NCBI GenBank assembly: GCA_014634225.1
Contig: BLFN01000126.1
Location: forward strand, 2,443,409-2,459,466
Source of the DNA: Acropora yongei
Lineage: Eukaryota; Cnidaria; Anthozoa; Scleractinia; Acroporidae
Reading direction: 5' to 3'
DNA length: 16,058 nucleotides
In this document: piece after piece, positions 1 through 8,587 of the stretch
Numbering within the stretch: position 1 is the first letter of the stretch
How the letters are laid out: every line of letters begins with the position of its first letter
Program-made: the position numbers and the translations under genes
Notes under the pieces: generated by a model
Told to the model about the DNA's origin: nothing
Database searches by the model: none
The model's input: the letters and a program-made list of their open reading frames with translations, nothing else

Positions 1-1
1 T

Positions 2-690
2 TTAGATGGCCATCATGCACTAATACGCTGGAAAATAGATATTTACGGATGCATGGATGGCTTTTCAAGACGAGAAATGTTTCTGAGATGCAATTCAAAC
101 AATTCTTGCAGTTCTAAGCTTTACTTGCTCTGTTCCCAGATGCCATAAAGCATGATGGAAACCTTTGGCTATTAAGAATAAGAGTGGATAAGGGTGTTGA
201 AAATGTCCTGGTGTGTGATGCCATGGTTCAAGCTAGGGGGAAGAAAGGGGGAGTTTTATTGCTGGTCCCTCTACACACAACCAGTGCATCAAAAGATTAT
301 GGAGAGATGTCTTTAGATGTTTATTTCACTTTTATTGCTATCTATTCTATGCTATGGAGTCCACTGATATCCTCAACACAGATAACCCAATTCATGTATT
401 TACTCTTCACCTAATCTTCTTTTCAAGAATTAACAAAGCACTTGATGAGTTTTGTGAAGCCTTTAATCATCAGAAAGTATGTACAGAGGGAAGCTGTTCA
501 CCATACGAAATGTAGGCAAATGGCATGTTCCATGTTGACAATCCACTAGCACAAGGACTGCTAGGCAAAGAGCCAACTGATATGGAAATATATGGATATG
601 ACCCTCAGGGACCATCTCCCACTTGGAGTGATGATCATGTTGTCATTGACCCTGTGGTCATATTAGCCATGTACATTTACTGAGGTCATT
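2..690 (+). pseudogene. Decayed DDE-integrase-core element (transposon-derived), truncated at the window edge
   Basis: Plus-strand frames give, in order, DGHHALIRW-type residues followed by GCMDGFSRR (nt 5-90), VDKGVENV (about nt 184-207), a DVYFTFIAIYSMLW stretch (about 320-360), then RINKALDEFCEAFNHQK (about 427-477) and YGYDPQGPSP. This order and spacing match the integrase-core protein that is abundant in cnidarian and fish genomes: DGNHxLIRW, then GxxDGxSR, then D(K/Q)GxEN, then ERLWRDV. The Asp of DGHH and the Asp of DKGVEN would be the first two catalytic acidic residues. The ERLWRDV segment carrying the catalytic Glu is scrambled. There is a frameshift between about nt 140 and 184, and a stop follows SPYEM near nt 510. 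The coding trace fades after about nt 690. It is not functional as it stands, and the 5' part lies outside the window. Confidence 0.75.
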
Positions 691-1252
691 TGTTTTGGAA
701 CATCTGGATCCACTGAGACTATCAACTGAAATGGGTGTAGATATCTACCTTTAGACCTTGTATTGCAGAGACCTGAACGACTTGCTGATTCTGGAACAAA
801 TGCATAACAATAATATTATTAATGGAGCGTTGATTTATTAATATTCACTTTAACTTTATGAACATCTCCTAAGAACTCAACTCTTAATAGTTAACAGATA
901 ACCCTTACTGAGCAATGAAAATTTTAAAACAGTAACAACAGAAGAAACAATTACAGCAAACAATAGTCTTGAACTGTGCACTTAGGAGTTCTGTTATGAT
1001 CCTTAATCATCAAATTTTAACATCTAAATATTAACATTCTATACCTTCAACTTAGTAACTAGTAGCAGTTTCCAGCTCTTGTACTATGGTGTGCTAATCA
1101 TTTTTCAGTTGCTGCTTCAATACTGGCATCAAACAAAAGCCAGTGCTGAACAAAATGTGGTTGTTTTCTTAACATTAGTGGTTACTGTGGCAAGAGCATA
1201 ACCTGTAAAAAACACCCTCGAATTTTAGCTGTAAGTGCTTTTAACTCAAAAG
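691..1252. other. AT-rich intergenic DNA, nothing recognised
   Basis: No long open frame, RNA gene or terminal repeat is recognisable. A weak continuation of the integrase relic may persist to about 800, where scattered residues such as EMGVDIYL can be read in a plus frame interrupted by stops. Confidence 0.5.
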
Positions 1253-1720
1253 AAGCTCAGTGACCTCCTTTTTGTATTATTGAGTTATGATTCACAGGTT
1301 CAGGTAAGAGTGTTTTAAACAGGTTATTCTATTCTTAAGGTAACCAGTAATACTACAACTTGATCTACATAAGACCAAAGTAATTATTTTTGAAAGCTGG
1401 GCCATAAAGTTCGAATAGTTCATTATCTGATGGGAGAGAGAGAGAACTCATTTCTTCTTGGCAAATCCAATGAGTTTGAACAGGTATGAGAAGTTGGCAT
1501 GAAATGCCAAATGCTTTTTTTTTTCTTTTGAGGTGGTTCCTCTGATTGCCCAGTTCCCTGATGAAAAAAGGACATTATTATGTGGTAAGTAACAATGTAC
1601 ATGTCTGTTGTACATAAAGATAAATTGGAAAGTAAGAATGGGAAAAAAAAAGCTTACTTCATAAATTGCACAGGAAGAATATAGATTATGTTTCGAACTG
1701 AAAAGTCTTCTCAAGAATCA
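1253..1720 (+). other. Candidate chain of four short plus-strand exons of an unknown gene
   Basis: Four open segments join in one reading frame across good splice signals: 1253-1303 (then GTAAGA), 1397-1483 (then GTATGA), 1533-1584 (preceded by a long T tract and AG, then GTAAGT) and 1678-1720 (then GTAAGG). Phases agree (0, 0, 1). The inner peptides look protein-like, for example RENSFLLGKSNEFEQ joined to VVPLIAQFPDEKRTLLC. A further segment ending at the AG/GT near 1912 could follow. I do not recognise the protein. Against it: the second intron would be only 49 nt, which is very short, and such chains can be assembled by chance. It lies just left of the segmental-duplication boundary, so it could be a gene cut by the rearrangement. 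Confidence 0.27.
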
Positions 1721-3704
1721 GTAAGGTGGAAGCTATTGTTACCTTTAAACACAAAATGTCCACTATTAGAAAGTCATACACACATTTCCTGTATGCGTGA
1801 TAAGATATAATACATTGTAAATTAGTTGCCTTCCACAAAAGAAATGGATTTGGTTAGAGTGTGTTCCAAGGCATGCTGCCGGCTAATATTTGCTAATATT
1901 GGATTACAGGTCAATGTAACTTAAATTATGTATAATGCTTTCATCAGGACACGGTGGGCGTCTGAAAAAATTCCTAACAAGTTAAGTCATAACCGAACTC
2001 ACATAAATGGTGTCATGCTGTTTTAGAAATTTACCTGCAAATCGATAAACAGAGTCAAACGACATTGAAAAACAAATGTTATGCTAGGTGAACGAAACAT
2101 CTCCCATCAGATTGCTCGGAGGGGCCCACAAATTGTGTTTTCATCAGTACCAAACCTAGCGAGATTGGAATGCTGGAGAGTGGTGGATTTTGTTGTAATA
2201 GCCTTGCGTACCCTGGCCATTACAGTAAATTTGCTCATAATTTGTACCTGATGAGAGAGTTCACTAAACAATATCGATGCAAATGTTCAGCATCGAGCCC
2301 AAACTGAAGTTTATAATGTTATGCTAAGTTTAATTTAATCTGCCCTCTGTTACATACTTACACATCGTCCCTTAAAAAAACGGATATTGATGAGCATGGT
2401 CAGCATTGAATTATGTCGTTTTCAGAATGGAGGGTACAGTTTTGAAAAAGGGACCCGTTCACTGTATTGCCTCGTTCCTGACTCGGCTCGTAGAGCTATT
2501 TGGTTGCAATTCTACCATGTCGTTGTATCTTTTTCCACAAAACTGAAGTTAGAGCAACAATTTTGACGAAGTATTTGACAGCTTTAATAAGAATTTAACA
2601 AATTATAACTAGGATGATGTTTAGCCTCCATATCACTCGGACCGAGCGATATTCAGCCTTCAAATCTAAACTGCTCCCGATAGTATAATTCAGAAGGAGA
2701 TCATACCTGTGCCAATTTAAGAACTATAACGCGCTTCGTTCCCTTTAAAGTATACAAACACTTGACTACTAGTTTTACTTACTCTTTCACGTATTTCTTT
2801 AAGGCACGCACTTTTCCTCTGATTGCATTAAGTTGTAATAGCAGGAATAAGATACATCTAAATCCATCGATTAACAAACAGGTATAAAACAGGTACATGT
2901 CGTTTACAAAGAAATGTGAGAATCTCTTTCCTCTTTTCCTTTCCAAGTGACTTAACAAGATTGAGAATACGTCTCAACTTATTTGTCTTCGCAATGAAAT
3001 GAAAAAAAAAAAAAAAAAGAACAGTATTCAGCAGTCCAGATTGAAAGAGGGAGTTTAGTTGGGCTACTTACAAAGCACACTAACGAGCCTTAATTAGACA
3101 TGAAGTCGACAAGATTCTCCAGCGACAAAACCACTGGACCAACACTCATTTCTCACGAGGCGCGCTGTTGATAATTCTTTACATTTCAAACTTTGGACGA
3201 ATCGACCCAGACAATAAGCAACTGATTTTTATACACTTTTATCCTACAGATCTTCCATAATGAACATTTGAGTGCTTCTAATATTACATGGTAACATCCT
3301 ACCGTTTCTCGTAATATAAACGCTACGAGTTTTGCCTGAACCGCTTTCAGTTCTTTGATATCGGTGAAGCTTTTGCCGTAGCAGTCTGAACTGAAGCGTC
3401 ACAAGTCGCAATTTCGAAGTATGGGCAATAACAGTTAGTATTTTGCTTTTAGGAAAACGATCGCCTTAAAGTCAGCTCATCATTCAGTAATCTTTAAGCG
3501 TAGCGCCGCAAGAAGTTAAAAATAATCTGGTGGCGATTTGCTTAGTACCGAGTCTTCGTGCTAGCGGAATAACAATGAGTTACAAATGATCATTACAACC
3601 TCAACGTAGAAATTTTAAACTGTATAATCATGGAAGGCTTAAAAGTTCTTGCAAATTAAAGCAAACTTGAATAAAGATGGTCAGACAAGTCATTGACGTC
3701 ATGT

Positions 3705-4775
3705 TTAAGATACCTCTAAGAAACAAATTGAACGAAGATTCTTCTTAAACGTCTCAGCAAAGTCGTCTGAATTCAAGCACATCTGGTAAGATGAAGGCTT
3801 GAGTTTCCAATTCAGCTCACAAGATTCTGCGTTGTATCTCATTGTCGCTTGTGGTCCTTCAATCAGGTCATAAGCACTGACACTTTTCCTTGTCTTGGCT
3901 GTTCTTCTTCCCAATCTAAAGGAGGACACAATTTCACGCCATCTGTCCTCGTCGTTGCTTAAATCTAGTCGTTTAGCGTCGTCTAGATCATTTCGGTTGA
4001 CTTGAAAGACCAAAATGGCGGGCTTTTTTGTTGTGCTTAGTGCCCAATTCACAGCTTCGTTCAAATCCTTGGTAAGATAAAAACCCGATCCACAGCTAAA
4101 ATCGCGGTTGTGTCTGCCAGCCCTAAGATAGATTCCGCGGGAGGAGATGTTGACAGCACTGCGATGGTCTGTGCCATGATACAAAACAGTTGCCCCATCT
4201 TTTTGTGAAAGAAAGCCATCCACTTTGGAATGAATCTCCTTTAAAACGCTTGATTCCGTCGTGTCAATGTTCCCTATTTTGACGCGGCACGGGTCTGGGT
4301 CGTTTTCACGTTCTTCATCATCTGCAATCATAGGGAACGAGGGCCTTGAATTGGTGTCGAAGAGGCTCTGATAGCGAAACTTACCATATTGGGAAGAAAC
4401 TTCACGATTATATTTAAATTCATCCTGAATAAAAATCTCTGCCCATTCGCACGGTTGGATGTTATACTGCGCATTTCCTTTGGACGATCGTGCCATAATG
4501 GTTTTAACAGCCGTACTCGAAGGGTTAAAACCGATGGAATCAAGGAGTTCCGACGTGAGAGAACTTTTCTTCTCTGAGCTGATAGATCTGCTGTTGGTTT
4601 GTAGAAAGATAGTGATCCAGTCACAAAGTGAACGATGACGAACGTGATCTTCTGGAAAAGTTTGAAGACGATTGAGGAAGTTCAACTTGAGTCCGAGCAA
4701 AGTACACAGTGGAGCGAAATACGGCAGGGAATTACTGCGTATAGGCTGGAAGATAGTCTTCGAGGCAGACGCCAT
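3705..4775 (-). CDS. ART-like (DUF3990-type) protein with helical, possibly Death-like N-terminus, gene A
   Basis: An intact 356-aa single-exon reading frame. The C-terminal half (about 195-345) shows the ADP-ribosyltransferase-fold pattern: YHGT at 199-202, DFSCGSGFY ending at Tyr233, NWA near 243, a core strand PAILVFQV at 252-259, YDLIEGP at 302-308 and SYQMCL from 329. In DUF3990-type ART proteins the His of YHGT and the Tyr of GFY bind NAD; the third catalytic position, usually Glu, appears to be Gln331. The N-terminal 20-94 is helical, with LLGLKLNFLNRLQ, then a CDW, then LTSELLDSIGF. This resembles the helix order of a Death domain (inference). The start is the first ATG (MASAS), with A at -3 and G at +4. 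The frame extends 31 codons further up to a TTG, but that extension differs from copy B at 7 of 31 residues against 26 of 356 inside. No signal peptide or membrane span. Probably cytosolic; the substrate is unknown. Confidence 0.85.
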   Translation of the reverse strand: MASASKTIFQPIRSNSLPYFAPLCTLLGLKLNFLNRLQTFPEDHVRHRSLCDWITIFLQTNSRSISSEKKSSLTSELLDSIGFNPSSTAVKTIMARSSKGNAQYNIQPCEWAEIFIQDEFKYNREVSSQYGKFRYQSLFDTNSRPSFPMIADDEERENDPDPCRVKIGNIDTTESSVLKEIHSKVDGFLSQKDGATVLYHGTDHRSAVNISSRGIYLRAGRHNRDFSCGSGFYLTKDLNEAVNWALSTTKKPAILVFQVNRNDLDDAKRLDLSNDEDRWREIVSSFRLGRRTAKTRKSVSAYDLIEGPQATMRYNAESCELNWKLKPSSYQMCLNSDDFAETFKKNLRSICFLEVS

Positions 4776-4904
4776 TTTTAAAATGAAATAAAATCGGAAA
4801 TCAGAGGACAAAAAAGTTGATAGAGTTTGGTTCAAGTGGCCGTCCTTGCAGTTGTGAAGTCTTGTCAAAGGGAGGGAACTTCATTCCCATGACGATCTTA
4901 CTCT

Positions 4905-4912
4905 CCAATCAG
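4905..4912 (-). promoter_or_regulatory. CCAAT box (NF-Y type) of gene A
   Basis: CCAATCAG lies 130 bp upstream of the gene A ATG. The same box is at 15736-15743 for gene B (133 bp) and as CCAATCAC at 9843-9850 for stub E (121 bp). The surrounding E sequence is strongly diverged, so retention at this fixed distance supports a core-promoter role. No TATA box is shared among the three. Confidence 0.55.
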
Positions 4913-5123
4913 ATGCACGAGACTTAATATAAGAATGACCGACAGAGGAGTAAACGATAATCTGCTGAAAAAAAAAACAGAAAACAGTTGTCTGCGTCAT
5001 TTCTGATTATACAATAAACTCTTACAACCTCAACAGAAGAGCTTAACCAACCACTAGTATTCGAGGTCAGCCTGTCATCGCATGCTTTCAGCGTGACGAC
5101 TCCGTAAATAGCAACATTTCTAT

Positions 5124-5160
5124 GAATCAGCAATATTTTGAACCGGAACTGTTGATGTCA
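5124..5160. promoter_or_regulatory. Conserved ETS-type site (ACCGGAA) with flanking AP-1/CRE-like elements, gene A promoter
   Basis: GAATCAGC, then GAACCGGAA, then TGATGTCA appear in this order in A and E (10018-10042). Copy B has GAATCAGC and GAACCGGAA but reads TAATGTCA. ACCGGAA (5142-5148) is a textbook ETS core. TGATGTCA resembles ATF/CRE half-sites and TGAATCAGCA resembles AP-1/Maf sites. The ETS core is the best supported because it survives in all three promoters. Confidence 0.45.
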
Positions 5161-5431
5161 AACGACTAGAACGGACGTAGAGGAATGTCATGGATAGCCA
5201 GATTTGGAGGGATATGTCACCAGTTGCTTGAAGCTACCGAGGGCTTTCGAGAAACTGTTGCGTGTGTTCAAGAGGCAAAAAAAAAAAAGTCCAAAACGTA
5301 CTCTCCTCGTCAACCTGTGCTCCAGAAATATTTCGAACATTTTAAACAAAGATTCTAGTAAAAGAGTGAAAGTACTTTCCTTTATATCATTTAAACATGT
5401 AATCTTCTTGTGCAGGTTTTTTTTTCTCAGT

Positions 5432-5443
5432 GAAACCGAAAGT
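5432..5443. promoter_or_regulatory. ISRE/IRF-type element GAAACCGAAAGT, gene A promoter
   Basis: The site fits the interferon-stimulated response element core GAAANNGAAA exactly. It lies about 657 bp upstream of the gene A ATG. An identical 12-mer, embedded in TCAG(T/C)GAAACCGAAAGT, sits at 10352-10363, about 630 bp upstream of the E ATG, where neighbouring sequence has diverged much more. Cnidarians have IRF-family factors. That this site is used is inference. Confidence 0.5.
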
Positions 5444-5501
5444 ATAAAATATGAAGATAATAAACAGGAATTTTCGATCGCTCGTTTTTTGTCTGTTCTT
5501 G

Positions 5502-5878
5502 TTTCAGATTTCATTATTTCAGACACTACAATGAATTCGTTGAATTACATGATAATGCCCTGGTTGTTCACTAGATGAGAATTATATTACCGGTTGAACC
5601 AGTTTCGTAAAGTTCCTTAACTTGACTTACTGTTATTATCTACGAAATTCCACAATAAGAGAACTAAGAAAGTTGGTAACTTTCTTAGTTCTCTTATTGT
5701 GGAATTTCAGATTTCATTATTTTAGACACTACAATGAATTCGTTGAATTACATGATAATGCCCTGGTTGTTCACTAGATGAGAATTATATTACCGCTTGA
5801 ACCAGTTTCGTAAAGTTCCTTAACTTGACTTACTGTTATTATCTACGAAATTCCACAATAAGAGAACTAAGAAAGTTG
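5502..5878. repeat. 174-bp direct repeat with a central 31-bp perfect palindrome (fold-back duplication)
   Basis: 5502-5675 is repeated at 5705-5878 with only about two mismatches (offset 203). Between them lies an inverted copy of the end of the first repeat: arms 5644-5674 and 5678-5708 are perfect reverse complements of 31 nt around a 3-nt loop. The right arm ends in TTTC, which is also the first four bases of the second repeat. This is the signature of a template switch, with fold-back at the palindrome and return through a 4-bp microhomology. No transposon termini or target-site duplication are seen. An assembly or library artefact is the alternative. Confidence 0.93.
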
Positions 5879-6183
5879 CCAAATTGATTTTCATTTTCTG
5901 TCTAGAAACAGAGTAATAGTCGTCAAATAGTGATCTTATAAGGCATTTCACAACAACTTTCCCATTAACAGGAGATCAAGGTAGTTCTAGCGGTTTAACT
6001 CATGAATTTTAATATGACTATCCAACCCAACGGTTTTTCCTCTTTAGCTTCGTCTAATATTATCATACTATGTGTTATCAGAGAGGATCCAGTACGTAAT
6101 AATTCCTGAGTTGCACCAATCAGCAGCTGCTTGGCCTTTTTGTGGCTACTGTCTCGAAGAAGGGTTGTGAGTTCGTACATCAG

Positions 6184-7044
6184 TCAGTGCGTAACATCAC
6201 ACCACAGGTAGTCTAAGCTTAGCATTACAATGAAGTAGGGAGCTATAATGTTATGAGAGGGAAAGGAAATATTCAAGAATGGAGAAAAAAAAACCACTGC
6301 TAGACTTCTGTCAAACAGCGAGGCGCAGTCATCTGTGCGAACGCAAAGTTGATACGAGTCTTTCTTTGGAGTATAGTTCCCTTCAGAATCTTTTGTGTCT
6401 CCGTCTACCAAAGGCCCTTCAATAAAGTCGTATCCTTCTACGCTGTTGAGAAAAGTTCTGTCCGAAGACAAACATTTCTGGACCAAATTCTGCCATTCCT
6501 CCTTCTTGTCAATACCCGTCAAATCCAGACCTTTGCAGTTTTCATCACCTCGCAGTTCCTTCTTGCTTACTCGAAAGACTAGAACAGCACATTTATTATT
6601 ACCAAAATTAAGATCAGCCCATTCTTTTGCCTTAGAAAGGCTATTGGAGACATAAAAACCATCGCCGTCACTAAATTCCTTTGCTTTTCCTCCTCGTCTC
6701 AAGTCAATTCCTGCTATGATACTTGGAACGAATTTATGATCTGTTCCATGGTAAAAAGTTTCAAACTTGTCATCATCACCTAATTTCAATTCATTTAATG
6801 GTGTTCCTTCTTCCTTCACGACGCTTATTCCCTTTATCTGGTTTCGGATTTCTCCGCCACGTGGATAATCGAGCCATTTATAAAGGACACTGCCATTATG
6901 TGGAAAACGACCACATGAGAAAGATTTATCAGTGATGCATCGGAGAACGGGTGTGCAGAGAGATTTCAGAGACGAACATAGTTCGCCCCAAGAAACATCC
7001 ACAGTCTTTTCGACTTTTAGGTGCCGCAGCCATCTACAAAGCAT
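6184..7044 (-). CDS. ART-like (DUF3990-type) protein, divergent paralogue C; probably the last exon of a longer gene
   Basis: An intact 286-aa frame. The ART-like domain has FYHGTDH at 97-103, EFSDGDGFY ending at Tyr131, EWA at 141-143, AVLVFRV at 153-159, GLDL near 172-175, YDFIEGP at 205-211 and SYQLCV from 230. It has the same order and spacing as gene A at low identity. Residues 1-37 (LCRWLRHLK, then SWGELCSSLKSL) look like helices 4-6 of a Death domain. The frame stays open upstream of the ATG to a stop at 7099-7101, and TTACAG at 7069-7074 is a good acceptor, so the exon may start at 7068 and the N-terminal half of the domain would come from an upstream exon. The C-terminus carries about 33 extra residues (254-286), rich in hydrophobics, absent from A and B. 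A possible ATTAAA poly(A) signal lies at 6008-6013. No NAD-site residue is visibly lost, but the third position is Gln232. Confidence 0.78.
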   Translation of the reverse strand: MLCRWLRHLKVEKTVDVSWGELCSSLKSLCTPVLRCITDKSFSCGRFPHNGSVLYKWLDYPRGGEIRNQIKGISVVKEEGTPLNELKLGDDDKFETFYHGTDHKFVPSIIAGIDLRRGGKAKEFSDGDGFYVSNSLSKAKEWADLNFGNNKCAVLVFRVSKKELRGDENCKGLDLTGIDKKEEWQNLVQKCLSSDRTFLNSVEGYDFIEGPLVDGDTKDSEGNYTPKKDSYQLCVRTDDCASLFDRSLAVVFFSPFLNISFPSHNIIAPYFIVMLSLDYLWCDVTH

Positions 7045-7170
7045 GGATTCTTGACCAAATATATCCCGCTGTAATGACGATGTAAAATATCGTTTGCGCT
7101 AAACTGCAGAATAAATCATGCTTTGTGACTTAGTCATTGATGTAGTATAAGTTGCGTGACTTGGGAATTT

Positions 7171-7310
7171 AAAAAAAAATCATTACCCGGGTGACCATGA
7201 GATGCGCACGCACCGCCGAGGGTCAGTGAACTGATAGATCGCCGTGGGATCGAACCTGTTCTCGCTTGCTTATGCGTTTTGTCGGTCTTATGAACCACTA
7301 CTTTACCTGT
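7171..7310 (-). mobile_element. Possible tRNA-derived SINE fragment
   Basis: On the minus strand AGTAGTGGTTCATAAG (7287-7302) resembles a tRNA D-arm/A box. It is followed about 30 nt later by GGTTCGATCCC (7246-7256), a near-perfect pol III B box. A non-tRNA body of about 65 nt and a run of nine T (7171-7179) complete the layout. The anticodon arm and acceptor stem do not fold, so it is not a tRNA gene. No second copy is present in the window and no target-site duplications were found. Confidence 0.38.
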
Positions 7311-7652
7311 AAGTCTATTTTGCTTTCGCTCTTTTTTTGAGTGGACGTCATTCACTACTTCATCGGGCCTTACGGCTCGAATTCTCTAGCGTTTTGTGAC
7401 TTTTCACATCTCTCTATTGGGCTTAGGAACCGGGTAAACTGCTGGACGTGTCCTCAGTCTAAGAATCGGGGTATAACGTGTCTTATAACTGAGATCTCTT
7501 TGGAGTTTTTGATCTCGTTCATACTCGCTTACAACGAGTTCTGTTATGAATATTCTGCTGAATATTAAAACCAGCATAATTCCACGTGGTGGACGTATCC
7601 ACCATTTTGGTTTACAAGCTTTGTAATTCATTCATTCGTCCTATGTTAGGCG

Positions 7653-8537
7653 ATGGGTGACGAGGCCAAGACAGGTGCCCCTTCGGCATCTGATTTCAAA
7701 GCTTTGCCAAAGTATTAGGAGGACCCAAACGAGACATTTTAGCACAGGTTAAAGACTCGACCGACCAGGTATGCGCTGATTTTGAAAGTGTGGATGACAC
7801 TCCTGCTGACTCCGAGGTTGTTCAACCCCAGACAGAGGATAATTCAGCACACACCCTAGTTCTGGGCAAAATTGATGAATTTACACAGCCTAAGGAACCC
7901 TAGCTTGAGTAGGGCTTGAGCAGTTACTCTTTTAAGTCACTTGCGGAGGAATTATGTGTTGAAGAGGACACGTTAACATCCCTTGCAATTAATGCAAACT
8001 TGGCTGATATCGTCAATGCTCTGCTTAATGAGAAGCTTACAAAAAAAGGCTTAACGAGCTTCATTCCAAGTATCTCAGACCCAAAAATTGCTTCAACCTG
8101 GGTGCTCCAATAATTAACAAACAAATCCGGCAGCAATTACGTCAAGAAACGAGAAACTCACAAGGCTCAGTCACTCTTAATGCCAGGTCTGTATGGAATT
8201 CTCCAGACGTACAATGGTTCTAGTGGTGAACCAAAGAATTCATTAACACATGCTGCAATTCTTTTGTTGTCAGCAAAGAAGGAGCTCTACCTGAAACGTA
8301 GAGACTTCATTCGTCCTTATCTCAACAAGCAATATGCTGCATTGTGCAACCCATAAACTTCCATATCAACCTATTTGTTTGGTGATGACCTCAACAACGA
8401 GGTGGAAGAGCTGTCTATATCGAACAAACTAAGCAATAAGGTGACTTCCATGCAGTTCATGGACATACAAGGTCCCTGTTGGCAGAGGCGTGCGCGGTCG
8501 TGCCCAAGGCAGGGGAAACGATCCAAAGGAAAAAATA
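7653..8537 (+). pseudogene. Decayed Gag-like ORF of a DIRS/Ngaro-type retroelement
   Basis: A start at 7653 (MGDEAKTG) leads through several broken plus-strand segments: LVLGKIDEFTQP (about 7857-7895); LADIVNALLNEKLT (about 8000-8043); PIINKQIRQQLRQETR (about 8107-8154); LLLSAKKELYLKRRDFIRP (from about 8263); and LNKQYAALCNP, then STYLFGDDLNNEVEEL (from about 8320). The region ends in an RGRAQGRG basic tail. This order, especially RR(D/E)(F/L)IKP-LN-LC-P-LFGD(D/E)L followed by RGRG, is typical of the first ORF upstream of reverse transcriptase and tyrosine recombinase in animal DIRS-like elements (family pattern recalled, not searched). Several in-frame stops and frameshifts make it inactive. 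No RT or recombinase follows; the sequence runs into a gap. Confidence 0.68.
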
Positions 8538-8587
8538 NNNNNNNNNNNNNNNNNNNNNAAAAAAAAGAAAAAAAAAAAGAAAAAAAA
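8538..8587. repeat. Assembly gap (21 N) next to A-rich low-complexity tract
   Basis: Bases 8538-8558 are N, followed by an (A)nG tract to about 8587. The gap was probably placed where reads failed in the low-complexity run, and its true length is unknown. Any downstream part of the Gag-bearing element may be missing here. Confidence 0.95.

Larger units (their letters stand above)
1948..5265. repeat. Segmental duplication, copy 1 (pairs with 12746-16058)
   Basis: The sequence from about 1948 is collinear with 12746 onward at an offset of about 10.80-10.83 kb. It covers a 1.75-kb non-coding stretch, gene A and its promoter. Similarity is already faint a few tens of bases left of 1948. It cannot be followed beyond 5265 because copy 2 runs into the window end. 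A hand count over about 410 nt of the 3' flank (3021-3430) gives roughly nine substitutions plus one indel, so the event is recent. The 1948-3704 part holds no reading frame shared by both copies. It does contain a minus-strand GTAAGT donor-like site at 3066-3071 (13889-13894 in copy 2) and an A run at 3001-3018 that is shorter in copy 2. Confidence 0.93.

Noticed and set aside
1448..1714. 88-codon minus-strand frame
   Set aside because: No recognisable protein; it is antisense to the better supported plus-strand exon-like segments.
4776..4868. 31-codon N-terminal extension of gene A (and 15604-15696 of gene B)
   Set aside because: It begins with TTG, not ATG, and differs at 7 of 31 residues between copies against 26 of 356 in the body; best read as 5' UTR.
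5443..5451. TATA-like TATAAAATA beside the ISRE-type site
   Set aside because: On the wrong side and strand for gene A and absent from the E promoter (GCACTACAT there).
5466..5478. NF-kB-like GGAATTTTC next to the ISRE-type site
   Set aside because: The last bases do not fit the consensus and the site is not kept in the E promoter.
5204..5578. 124-codon plus-strand frame in the gene A promoter
   Set aside because: TTG start, runs over promoter motifs and the fold-back repeat, and is not kept in the homologous E promoter.
5502..5878. CRISPR array or MITE
   Set aside because: Only two long copies with an inverted joint, no regular spacers, no terminal repeats or target-site duplication.
5995..6180. 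61-codon minus-strand frame just after gene C
   Set aside because: No counterpart after pseudogene D and no recognised domain; an operon-like arrangement is not expected in this kind of genome.
7246..7302. A tRNA gene on the minus strand
   Set aside because: B box and D-arm-like sequence are present but no acceptor stem or anticodon arm can be paired.
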